Assembly (NCBI GenBank): GCA_022563275.1
Contig: JADFNR010000160.1
Coordinates: forward strand, 1-5,918
Source: Chloroflexota bacterium
GTDB lineage: Bacteria > Chloroflexota > Dehalococcoidia > UBA3495
Length of the DNA stretch: 5,918 nucleotides
Direction: 5' to 3'
Shown: positions 1 through 5,580 of the stretch, piece by piece
Position numbering within the stretch: the first letter of the stretch is position 1
Layout of the letters: every line of letters starts with the position of its first letter
Translations under genes and position numbers: made by a program
The notes under the pieces: generated by a model
What the model saw: only the letters and a program-made list of their open reading frames with translations
Database searches by the model: none
Told to the model about the DNA's origin: nothing

Positions 1-347
1 ATCATGGTGTCGCCATCGCCGATGACGGAGTTGGGCGACTTCTGGAAAGCGTTAATGGGGGCCGGCTCGTCCCGGGTGCCGTCCTCCATGTAGTTCACCG
101 CCATGCAGATGATGTTGGGGGGCTTGGGCAGGGGTGAGCGCAGCCTGACCTGGCTAAGGGGAGTCCCCTGACCGCTGTCCGCCGCCTGCTGCAGCGCGGC
201 GCGGTGCTGGGAGAAATTCTCGATAACCTTATTGATCAGGTCTTGGGGCGAAGTGTGCACGATGCCGCTCACCGCTCCGGAAACATCGACCACGGTGTCG
301 TCTTTCACCACCCCTAGCTTGAAATCGTCGAAGAATACCAGTTTCAT
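1..347 (-). CDS. Fumarylacetoacetate hydrolase (FAH) family protein, N-terminal part (C-terminus off the left edge)
   Basis: The 115 complete codons read from the start begin MKLVFFDDFKLGVV. Residues 1-75 form the variable N-terminal FAH subdomain, and residues 76-115 enter the catalytic fold, with PPNIICMAVNY followed by FQKSPNSVIGDGDTM. That pattern (NxxCxxxNY, then F.K.P.s.IG.GD) is typical of the FAH superfamily, whose members are metal-dependent hydrolases, decarboxylases or isomerases acting on acylpyruvates and related oxo-acids. The start is supported by AGGAGA at 351-356 (reverse strand), 3 nt from the ATG. The usual NYxxHxxE motif reads NYMEDGTR here, with Asp89 at the His position. 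The metal-binding Glu/Asp residues would lie beyond the edge, so the substrate cannot be assigned. It is transcribed divergently from the threonine synthase-like gene. Family assignment is fairly sure; function is open. Confidence 0.85.
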   Translation of the reverse strand, partial: MKLVFFDDFKLGVVKDDTVVDVSGAVSGIVHTSPQDLINKVIENFSQHRAALQQAADSGQGTPLSQVRLRSPLPKPPNIICMAVNYMEDGTRDEPAPINAFQKSPNSVIGDGDTM

Positions 348-444
348 AGCTCTCCTTGCATGGTTCCGCCGGATAGAATGGCAATCGTCCTGGTGTGCCA
401 CTAATGCCAGGCCGCTTACACCATGTAGCGGGCATGTTACTGAA

Positions 445-459
445 CCACCGGCGCGGTGG
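445..459. repeat. Perfect 6-bp dyad in the divergent intergenic region
   Basis: CCACCG, a GCG centre, then CGGTGG. It lies between two divergent genes, 97 nt from one start codon and 110 nt from the other, about where an operator could act on either. It could also be chance in GC-rich DNA. The rest of 348-569 shows no gene. Confidence 0.35.
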
Positions 460-514
460 CAAGGGGAGAGGCCATGTGGGCCCATCTTTCGATTCCGCGG
501 GCCGGTTCCTGGCG

Positions 515-520
515 TATAGT
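515..520 (+). promoter_or_regulatory. Possible -10 element for the threonine synthase-like gene
   Basis: TATAGT matches the sigma70 -10 consensus at five of six positions. It would put the transcription start near 527 and leave a leader of about 43 nt before the ATG at 570. No convincing -35 element is seen 16-18 nt upstream, so the promoter would be weak, activator-dependent, or not real. Confidence 0.3.
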
Positions 521-551
521 AAGGTCAACCCCGTCAGAAGACCGGGCTGGG

Positions 552-558
552 AAGGAGA
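552..558 (+). promoter_or_regulatory. Ribosome binding site that sets the start at 570
   Basis: AAGGAGA lies 11 nt before the ATG at 570. The reading frame stays open upstream to an ATG at 456, but that start has no comparable site, and the added 38 residues (starting MARGEAMWAH) do not resemble the family. Homologous sequence begins at the zinc-finger-like segment just after residue 1 of the 570 start. Confidence 0.7.
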
Positions 559-569
559 TTTTGGAGCCC

Positions 570-1754
570 ATGACCAGCTACATCAGCCATCTGGAATGCT
601 CCGTATGCGGCAAGAGTTATCCCCACAAGCAATTGATCGGCGTCAGCCCGTGCTGCGAGAAGGTGTTGTTCGTCCGCTACGACCTGGCCAAGCTGGGCCG
701 TGAGGTCGACCGCGATAGCCTGGTCAGCCGGCCCGATACCATGTGGCGGTATGCCGAGTTGCTTCCGGTGGACGATCCCGGCAACATTGTCAGCCTCGGC
801 GAAGGTGGCACGCCGTTGGTCAAATCGGTCAACCTGGCCAAGAAGCTGGGAATGACCAACCTCTACATCAAGGATGAGGGCCTAAACCCCACCGGCACCT
901 TCAAGGCCAGGGGCATCTCCGCCGCAGTCTCCAAGGCCATCGAATTGGGCGCCAAGGGTTTCACCATGCCCTCGGCCGGAAACGCCGCCGGCGCGGCCGC
1001 CGCCTACGGGGCCAGGGCCGGGATGGAAGTCAAGGTATTCATGCCCAAAGACGCCCCCGACGCCAACAAGAAAGAGACGTTGGTGGCCGGGTCGGAATTG
1101 AACCTGGTGGAGGGCCTCATTAATGACGCGGGCCGCGAGGCGGTGGCCGTGGCCAAGGAGCTTGGGTTGTTCGACCTCTCAACCCTTAAAGAGCCGTACC
1201 GCGCCGAGGGCAAGAAGTCCATGGGCCTGGAGGTGGTCCAGCAGCTTGGCTGGAAGATGCCCGACGCCATGATCTATCCCACCGGCGGCGGCACGGGGAT
1301 CATCGGCATGTACAAGGGGTTTAAGGAGCTGCTGGAACTGGGTTGGATCGAGGGGAAGCAACCCAAGTTCATCTCGGTGCAGGCCGATGGCTGCCAGCCC
1401 ATCGTCAAAGCCTTCAACGACGGCGCGGCCACCTCCGAGATGTGGGCCGACGCGACCACCAAAGCCGATGGCCTGCGGGTGCCCCATCCCTTCGCCGACT
1501 ACCTGATATTGGAAGCCATACGGGCTACCGGCGGGACCGCATTGGCGGTTTCGGACCAGGAAATGATCGACGCCATGTACGAGATGGCCTCTGCCGAGGG
1601 GATCTTCCCAGCTCCGGAAGGCGCCGCGACTTTGGTGGCGTTGAAATACCTATTGGACCGGAAGTTCTTGGACCCCGATGAGTCGGTGGTCCTGTTCAAC
1701 ACGGGTTCCGGCTACAAATATCTGGACCTGATCAGCGGCCCACAGAGCGTTTAA
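570..1754 (+). CDS. Threonine synthase-like PLP-dependent enzyme (fold type II)
   Basis: 394 residues, close to the usual length of short threonine synthases. Threonine synthase converts O-phosphohomoserine to threonine in the cytoplasm, using pyridoxal phosphate. The N-terminus has a zinc-ribbon-like cysteine set (Cys10, Cys13, Cys28, Cys29). Residues 75-83 (SLGEGGTPL) are the classic entry to the fold. Lys112 in NPTGTFKARG is the expected Schiff-base lysine. SAGNAAGA (135-142) is the substrate-binding loop, PTGGGTG (237-243) the cofactor-phosphate loop, and NTGSGYKYLD (377-386) the C-terminal motif. Several of these differ from textbook ThrC, which has SFKDRG, STGN and GNAGN. From memory, proteins with this FKARG/GGGTG pattern are widely annotated as threonine synthase, but I cannot confirm the substrate. 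No hom or thrB gene is adjacent. Threonine dehydratase-like or other beta/gamma-replacement activity is the main alternative. The gene is monocistronic in this window and convergent with the kinase gene. Confidence 0.88.
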   Translation: MTSYISHLECSVCGKSYPHKQLIGVSPCCEKVLFVRYDLAKLGREVDRDSLVSRPDTMWRYAELLPVDDPGNIVSLGEGGTPLVKSVNLAKKLGMTNLYIKDEGLNPTGTFKARGISAAVSKAIELGAKGFTMPSAGNAAGAAAAYGARAGMEVKVFMPKDAPDANKKETLVAGSELNLVEGLINDAGREAVAVAKELGLFDLSTLKEPYRAEGKKSMGLEVVQQLGWKMPDAMIYPTGGGTGIIGMYKGFKELLELGWIEGKQPKFISVQADGCQPIVKAFNDGAATSEMWADATTKADGLRVPHPFADYLILEAIRATGGTALAVSDQEMIDAMYEMASAEGIFPAPEGAATLVALKYLLDRKFLDPDESVVLFNTGSGYKYLDLISGPQSV

Positions 1755-1806
1755 GTCTAAGGCCGATCTGGCGATCCTTCTCAGCGATGGGGATCTGTTA
1801 AGACGG

Positions 1807-1831
1807 GAACCGGGGCTAAATTGTCCGGTTC
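1807..1831. repeat. Inverted repeat at the convergent gene junction
   Basis: GAACCGG (1807-1813) and CCGGTTC (1825-1831) form a perfect 7-bp stem with an 11-nt loop, midway between the stop of the PLP enzyme (1752-1754) and the kinase stop TAG (1838-1840). Neither strand has a real T-tract after the stem, so it is not a canonical intrinsic terminator. It may still pause transcription or protect 3' ends. A second, weaker pair, GATCC (1773-1777) and GGATC (1791-1795), lies just upstream. Confidence 0.4.
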
Positions 1832-1837
1832 AGGCAC

Positions 1838-4366
1838 CTATCTCCGTATCTGTTCTTCCGCGGTTACCGGCGCCGTGAAATAGAAAGAGCTGCCCTTGCC
1901 CGGCGTGCTTTCCACCCATATCTTTCCGCCAAAATACTCTACGATCTCTTTGCAGATGGGCAGGCCCAGGCCGGTGCCCATTGGTTTATCGGATAGTGTT
2001 TCTCCGACCTGCTTGAATTTCTTGAAGATGTCTTCGTATTCCGCCGTCTGGATTCCGATGCCGGTGTCCGAAACGCAGACCTCCAGCTTCTCGCCCATCC
2101 CGTCTGATTCGTCGGCGGCGACCTTTTTGGCGTTGATCCAGATCTTCCCGCCATGCGGCGTGAATTTGATGGAGTTGCTCAACAGATTGGTCACTACCTG
2201 GACCAAACGGTCGCGGTCGGTCCAGAGGCGGGGCAAGTCTGGGTCCAAGTCCACCTTGATGGACAAGTCATTCTGCGTAAACAACGACTGAGTCCCATCC
2301 ACCGCCGCGGCTACGACTTCCGCCAGTTCCACCTCCTCCCAGATCCAACGCATCTGCCCCGATTCCATACGTGAGAGGTCCAGCACATCGGTGACCAAGC
2401 GAGTCAGACGGTCGCATTCTTTGTCGATGATTCGGAGGAATTCCATCTGTGTTTCCCGGTCTTCGTCAGGGTAGGCCAGCAAGATCTCGGCCGAGCCTTT
2501 GATGGAAGTCAGAGGGGTGCGTAGCTCATGGGAGACCGTGGAGATGAACTCATCCTTCAGCCGGTCCAACTGCTGCAGCTCCTCATTGGCTTTCTCCAGA
2601 CTCCGCGTGTATTGGGCAATCTCCTGTTCCAGCAACCGGCGTTCGGTGATGTCGGTCACCACCCCCACGATGCCGATGGCGTTGCCGTCATCGTCACGTT
2701 CGAGGCTGGCCCTGACCTCGGTGTAAACCTTGGTGCCGTCCTTTCGGATGTATTCCTTCTCATAGGGCGGGATGTCCTCCCCTTGAAGGGCCCGCTCAAA
2801 TAAATCTTTTTCGATCTCAGCATACCGGGTGTCGTAGAGCACACCCGGTTTTAGATTCTTGATCTCGTCGATGGTGTAGCCAACCATATCTAAAAAGGCT
2901 GGGTTCAAGTCTTTTATCGTTCCATCGAAGGTGCGAGTGCCCATGCCGTGAGCGGCGTTGTTGTAGACCACCCGGAACCTCTCCTCGGACCGGCGTAACG
3001 CAACTTCAGATTCCCGCCGGTCCGTGATATCCCTGATGAAGGCGTTAAACAGATATCGGCCGCCCAATTTCAGAGGCGCTATGGTCAGCTCCACCGGAAA
3101 TTCATGGCCGTCACGATGTTTGGCCACCATTTCGATGCGCTGGTTCAAAACGGGCCCATTGCCGGTATCGAGAAAATCCTTGAGTCCGGCTAGGTGCTGC
3201 CCGGCGAACCGGTCCGGGATGATCAGGTCTAAGAGCCGGCGCCCCACAGCCTCACCGGCTGTCCAACCAAAGGTCTTCTCCGCCTGGGAGTTCCAGGCAA
3301 CCACCAGCCCTGTTTCGTCCATCCCGACGAAGGCATCGTGGGCGGTTTCAAGTATCAATTGGTTGCGGTCGTTGCTGGCGGCCAGATTGGCCTCGGCGAT
3401 TTTCAACTCGTCGAACAACTCAGCATTGTCGATCGCGCCCGCTATCTGGTCGCTGACCCGGCCTGCCAGGGCGATGTCCAGGTTTGAAAACGCTTGATGT
3501 TCAGAGGAAAACAGGAGCAATGCCCCAATCGTCTCGCCACGGTTGACCATGGGAATGCCGAGCCAAGAGAGAACTCCACCCATATGACTCCGGGATAGAT
3601 GTATGAACCTCTGGCGGGTCTCCTCGGGGGACGTTGCGTGGACTAGGACCGGCCGGCCGCTGGCCAGCACCTCACCGGTTAAACTTCCGCTGAGAGGCAC
3701 GGTCGTCTGGAATTTTTCCCGGTATTCCGCTGGCCCGGACCAATACCGGAACGTGGTGGTCTGCTGAGATTTGTCGATAGCACTGGCCGCGATCATGTCG
3801 AACTTGATCAGGCGGCTGACTTCGGCCGCGAACAACTCAAACACTTCTTCAATGTTGAGCGTGGAATTGATGATGCGGCCCACTTCGGCGATGATCTCGT
3901 GCTCTTGCGCGAGCCGCCGCTCGAGGTCAGCCGCCTCACGCATGGATTCATGGGCCTGGGTACGTTCTGTAACGTCTCTCGCGTTGATAACGATCCCCGG
4001 AGGCTCCGGACCCTCGGGCAACTTGGTGCTGACGGCCTCGAGTACGACCCAGTGCCCGTCCTTGTGGCGGAAACGGAAGGAACGGGGATCACCCGCGGTG
4101 GCCAAGTCGGGGTCCGCGACTATGACGCTGAACACCTCGAACTGCTCTCGGGCATCATCTTGATGCATATAGGCGAAAGCGTTCTCGCCGATCAACTCTT
4201 CAGGAGAATAGCCGGTGACCCGCTGGGTGGAAGGGCTCAGGTAGCGAAAGGTGCCGTCATAGTTAAGCACCACCACGATATCGAGAGCGGTCTCGATCAA
4301 GGACCGGAATTGTGATTCCCCGGAGTAATCCACACTGGGTTTGGAATGAGGATTCTTGGGATTCAT
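1838..4366 (-). CDS. Soluble PAS-GAF-PAS-PAS sensor histidine kinase
   Basis: 842 residues. Order of domains: PAS 1 at about 18-135 (ends INARDVTERT), GAF at about 153-316, PAS 2 at about 331-452, PAS 3 at about 457-578 (ends VTDITERR), a helical linker at 576-606, HisKA at 604-670, and HATPase at 713-836. The phosphoacceptor is His613 in the H-box STVSHELRTPL. Glu614 and Thr617 fit the HExxT pattern linked to kinases that also dephosphorylate their partner. The ATP lid motifs are NLLSNSIKF (727-735), DTGIGI (767-772), IFKKF (780-784) and GTGLGL (797-802), all intact. There is no transmembrane segment or signal peptide, so it should sense an internal or diffusible cue such as redox state, a ligand or light; no cofactor-binding residue can be assigned. 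No receiver domain is fused and no response regulator gene is nearby, so it is an orphan within this window. The ATG at 4366 has no clear Shine-Dalgarno sequence. No other start fits better, because PAS 1 begins within 20 residues. Confidence 0.95.
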   Translation of the reverse strand: MNPKNPHSKPSVDYSGESQFRSLIETALDIVVVLNYDGTFRYLSPSTQRVTGYSPEELIGENAFAYMHQDDAREQFEVFSVIVADPDLATAGDPRSFRFRHKDGHWVVLEAVSTKLPEGPEPPGIVINARDVTERTQAHESMREAADLERRLAQEHEIIAEVGRIINSTLNIEEVFELFAAEVSRLIKFDMIAASAIDKSQQTTTFRYWSGPAEYREKFQTTVPLSGSLTGEVLASGRPVLVHATSPEETRQRFIHLSRSHMGGVLSWLGIPMVNRGETIGALLLFSSEHQAFSNLDIALAGRVSDQIAGAIDNAELFDELKIAEANLAASNDRNQLILETAHDAFVGMDETGLVVAWNSQAEKTFGWTAGEAVGRRLLDLIIPDRFAGQHLAGLKDFLDTGNGPVLNQRIEMVAKHRDGHEFPVELTIAPLKLGGRYLFNAFIRDITDRRESEVALRRSEERFRVVYNNAAHGMGTRTFDGTIKDLNPAFLDMVGYTIDEIKNLKPGVLYDTRYAEIEKDLFERALQGEDIPPYEKEYIRKDGTKVYTEVRASLERDDDGNAIGIVGVVTDITERRLLEQEIAQYTRSLEKANEELQQLDRLKDEFISTVSHELRTPLTSIKGSAEILLAYPDEDRETQMEFLRIIDKECDRLTRLVTDVLDLSRMESGQMRWIWEEVELAEVVAAAVDGTQSLFTQNDLSIKVDLDPDLPRLWTDRDRLVQVVTNLLSNSIKFTPHGGKIWINAKKVAADESDGMGEKLEVCVSDTGIGIQTAEYEDIFKKFKQVGETLSDKPMGTGLGLPICKEIVEYFGGKIWVESTPGKGSSFYFTAPVTAEEQIRR

Positions 4367-4456
4367 ATGGTCAAGCTTACGGAAGAGCGCCGTTCACTCA
4401 AGTCACGGTCCAAACATCGAAATCGAGGTTGAATCGCCCGTCAAAGTACTTGGGAG

Positions 4457-4465
4457 ATTATATCA
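4457..4465 (-). promoter_or_regulatory. Extended -10 promoter of the sensor kinase gene
   Basis: The minus strand reads TGATATAAT, a perfect extended -10 (TGn followed by TATAAT). Transcription would start near 4450, giving a leader of about 84 nt before the ATG at 4366. No -35 consensus is found at the expected distance. That position is taken by the GATTCGG repeats instead, which is how an activator-assisted promoter would look. Confidence 0.6.
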
Positions 4466-4469
4466 GTTC

Positions 4470-4486
4470 GATTCGGTGTGATTCGG
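4470..4486 (-). repeat. Two 7-bp direct repeats with a 10-bp period at the kinase -35 region
   Basis: On the minus strand CCGAATC, ACA, CCGAATC. The pair ends 7 nt before the -10 hexamer. One helical turn between copies puts both on the same DNA face, as in binding sites of OmpR/PhoB-type response regulators. The assignment to a regulator is inference; the repeats are seen directly. Confidence 0.55.
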
Positions 4487-4515
4487 AGGTGTGGCATAAA
4501 ACGTTGCTCCGAATC
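4480..4515. repeat. Perfect 9-bp inverted repeat
   Basis: GATTCGGAG (4480-4488) and CTCCGAATC (4507-4515), 18 nt apart. The left arm includes the upstream copy of the direct repeat, so the CCGAATC element occurs three times in 46 bp, once inverted. It could be an extended operator array or an RNA hairpin. Confidence 0.55.
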
Positions 4516-4568
4516 CTGGTGACACCAGACCGTTGCCGATTCAAAGACCCAGCCGGTAAGATGGTGTC
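4516..4568 (+). other. Dyad and possible RNA stem upstream of the orphan terminator
   Basis: CTGGTG, A, CACCAG (4516-4528) is a perfect 6-bp dyad around a single base. Separately, GACACCA (4521-4527) can pair with TGGTGTC (4562-4568), with ACCG/CGGT (4529-4532 with 4554-4557) stacking inside. The two foldings exclude each other. This may be the 3' part of a structured leader or small RNA ending at 4629, but no plus-strand promoter was found with confidence. Confidence 0.3.
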
Positions 4569-4585
4569 CCCAAACCCCAAGAAAT

Positions 4586-4629
4586 GGGCCGGTGTCTCTC
4601 ATCTGAGGAGACGCGGCCCTTTTCTTTTT
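4586..4629 (+). terminator. Intrinsic terminator with no gene upstream on its strand
   Basis: GGGCCG (4586-4591) pairs with CGGCCC (4614-4619). After a one-base bulge at 4592, positions 4593-4598 pair with 4608-4613, giving a stem of about 12 bp with a short loop. TTTTCTTTTT (4620-4629) follows directly. The other strand lacks a T-tract, so it works on the plus strand. It lies 156 nt ahead of the CvpA start, so it would stop either a small RNA or a leader transcript. Confidence 0.75.
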
Positions 4630-4685
4630 CCCGCGGCGGTATTTACTTTGGCTGCCTCTTGCAGCCGCCGCCGCCAACCACCTGA

Positions 4686-4714
4686 TTGGGTATCCATTAA
4701 TACAGCCGTAATAC
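4686..4714 (+). promoter_or_regulatory. Weak sigma70-like promoter candidate for the CvpA-family gene
   Basis: TTGGGT (4686-4691), a 17-nt spacer, then TAATAC (4709-4714). Each hexamer matches only three of six consensus positions, but spacing is ideal and it lies between the terminator and the gene. The gene needs its own promoter if the terminator at 4586-4629 is efficient. Confidence 0.25.
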
Positions 4715-4772
4715 TTCGGGCGTCATTATGTCTATGAAACGTAAAGTGTTTCCGGTGACGTTGGACGACGGT

Positions 4773-4778
4773 AGGAGG
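4773..4778 (+). promoter_or_regulatory. Strong ribosome binding site setting the CvpA start at 4785
   Basis: AGGAGG, a full Shine-Dalgarno match, lies 6 nt before the ATG at 4785. An in-frame ATG at 4728 has no such site and would add 19 charged residues in front of the first membrane helix, so 4785 is preferred. Confidence 0.85.
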
Positions 4779-4784
4779 ATAGCT

Positions 4785-5411
4785 ATGAACTGGATTGATC
4801 TGGTCCTCATCGGGACTTTGGCGGCGGGTGGGCTGCTGGGCATGTGGATCGGTATGGTGCGTGCTTCGTTCGGCGTTATCGGAGTCGTCGCGGGCTTCGC
4901 GGTGGCCGCCCAATACAGAGGAGGGGCCGAATCCTGGTTGGCTGGATACCTGGCCAACGAGACCTTGGTCGTTATTCTGTCCTACGTCATCGTTGTATCC
5001 GCCACTGCCGCCGTCACCTTGATGGCCGCCGGTATCGCCCGAAGACTGGTCTACGGTATGTTCATGGGTTGGGCGGACCGGCTAGCCGGCATGACCGCCG
5101 GCCTGGCGGTGGGTGCATTTTTGGCCGGCGCCGTGATCCTGGGCATTGCTGGGCTTGCCCACACCGGCTACTCACTGGACGAGGGGTTGGCCGGCAAGGT
5201 CATGAGCTACACCCCATTTGACGCCCGATTCGACGCCGTGAAATTTTCCGGACTTGAGGCCAAGCTCACCGAGTCTTCGGTGGTCTCTATCCTGGTTACC
5301 GCGGCGGACATCATCCCGGATAAGGCTTTTGACCTGGCTCCGGAAGATTGGCGAGACACGCTGGACCTCTTGCAGCGCCGCCTGCAGAGTATGGACACCG
5401 CCCGCAGGTAA
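4785..5411 (+). CDS. CvpA family membrane protein
   Basis: 208 residues beginning MNWIDLVLIG, the usual CvpA opening. Four hydrophobic segments are visible at about 4-20, 26-43, 61-83 and 102-124. The family signature WADRLAGMTAGLAVGAFLAG (96-115) sits at the entry to the fourth helix. CvpA proteins are inner-membrane proteins. In Escherichia coli CvpA is needed for colicin V production and affects envelope stress tolerance, but its molecular activity is poorly defined, so the name carries little functional weight here. The tail (125-208) is mostly hydrophilic, contains a possible amphipathic helix (187-201, EDWRDTLDLLQRRLQ), and makes the protein longer than the roughly 160-180 residues of many relatives. 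Translation should be efficient given the AGGAGG site. The gene is alone: a terminator lies before its promoter region and another 27 nt after its stop. No purF or other usual CvpA neighbour is present. Confidence 0.85.
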   Translation: MNWIDLVLIGTLAAGGLLGMWIGMVRASFGVIGVVAGFAVAAQYRGGAESWLAGYLANETLVVILSYVIVVSATAAVTLMAAGIARRLVYGMFMGWADRLAGMTAGLAVGAFLAGAVILGIAGLAHTGYSLDEGLAGKVMSYTPFDARFDAVKFSGLEAKLTESSVVSILVTAADIIPDKAFDLAPEDWRDTLDLLQRRLQSMDTARR

Positions 5412-5438
5412 CGATTCAGCAGCTTCAGAAATATCCCC

Positions 5439-5475
5439 AAAAAGGGCCGGTGCAGGATCCACCGGCCCTTTTTTT
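5439..5475 (+). terminator. Intrinsic terminator of the CvpA-family gene
   Basis: GGGCCGGTG (5444-5452) and CACCGGCCC (5460-5468) form a perfect 9-bp stem with a 7-nt loop, followed by seven T (5469-5475). Five A (5439-5443) precede the stem, so it may also work on the opposite strand. It begins 27 nt after the CvpA stop and separates that gene from the thiolase. Confidence 0.93.
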
Positions 5476-5497
5476 CGGCCGGGCACGCCCCCTAGAA

Positions 5498-5526
5498 TTG
5501 ACACACCCGCGTTAGACACATCCCCG
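5498..5526 (+). repeat. Imperfect tandem direct repeat in the thiolase promoter region
   Basis: TTGACACACCCGCG (5498-5511) is followed directly by TTAGACACATCCCCG (5512-5526), one base longer and differing by two insertions and one substitution. The shared GACACA cores are 15 nt apart. The second copy overlaps the -35 element, so a regulator bound here could control the thiolase. Alternatively, the repeat arose by local duplication of a -35 region. Confidence 0.45.
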
Positions 5527-5542
5527 TTAAAAACGTTATCAT
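5513..5542 (+). promoter_or_regulatory. Sigma70-type promoter of the thiolase gene
   Basis: TAGACA (5513-5518), an 18-nt spacer, then TATCAT (5537-5542). Each hexamer matches five of six consensus positions. The start would be near 5549, with a leader of about 32 nt. A perfect TTGACA at 5498-5503 has no -10 element at a usable distance. Confidence 0.5.
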
Positions 5543-5580
5543 TACGGGAGCGATTTTCAGAGGCGATTCAGGAGTGAATT

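Larger units (their letters stand above)
4367..4727. other. Long intergenic region without a supported protein gene
   Basis: No open frame here has a ribosome binding site or recognisable protein content. The stretch holds the kinase promoter, a set of GATTCGG repeats, two dyads, and an intrinsic terminator read on the plus strand, all listed separately. I looked for tRNA, 5S, SRP RNA, T-box and common riboswitch cores and recognised none. Confidence 0.6.

Noticed and set aside
456..569. In-frame upstream extension (38 codons) of the threonine synthase-like gene
   Set aside because: No ribosome binding site at 456. The added residues look like translated intergenic DNA, and family similarity starts at 570, which has AAGGAGA upstream.
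1896..4315. Many plus-strand open frames opposite the kinase gene
   Set aside because: Shadows of the kinase coding frame; compositions are rich in Ser, Arg and Pro and none has a domain or a good start site.
4516..4568. tRNA-like or T-box-like element
   Set aside because: The GACACCA/TGGTGTC span is too short for a tRNA and lacks D- and T-arm consensus. The T-box GGTGG-ACCGCG core is absent.
4441..4677. Minus-strand open frame of 78 codons opposite the orphan terminator
   Set aside because: No ribosome binding site or recognisable domain. It spans the terminator stem and the kinase promoter.
4312..4737. Open frame of 141 codons on the plus strand across the intergenic region
   Set aside because: It overlaps the kinase start, runs through the terminator stem, has no ribosome binding site and has no protein-like composition.
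4728..4784. Earlier start for the CvpA-family protein
   Set aside because: No Shine-Dalgarno site before 4728. AGGAGG is placed exactly for 4785, and family members begin with MNWID-type sequence.
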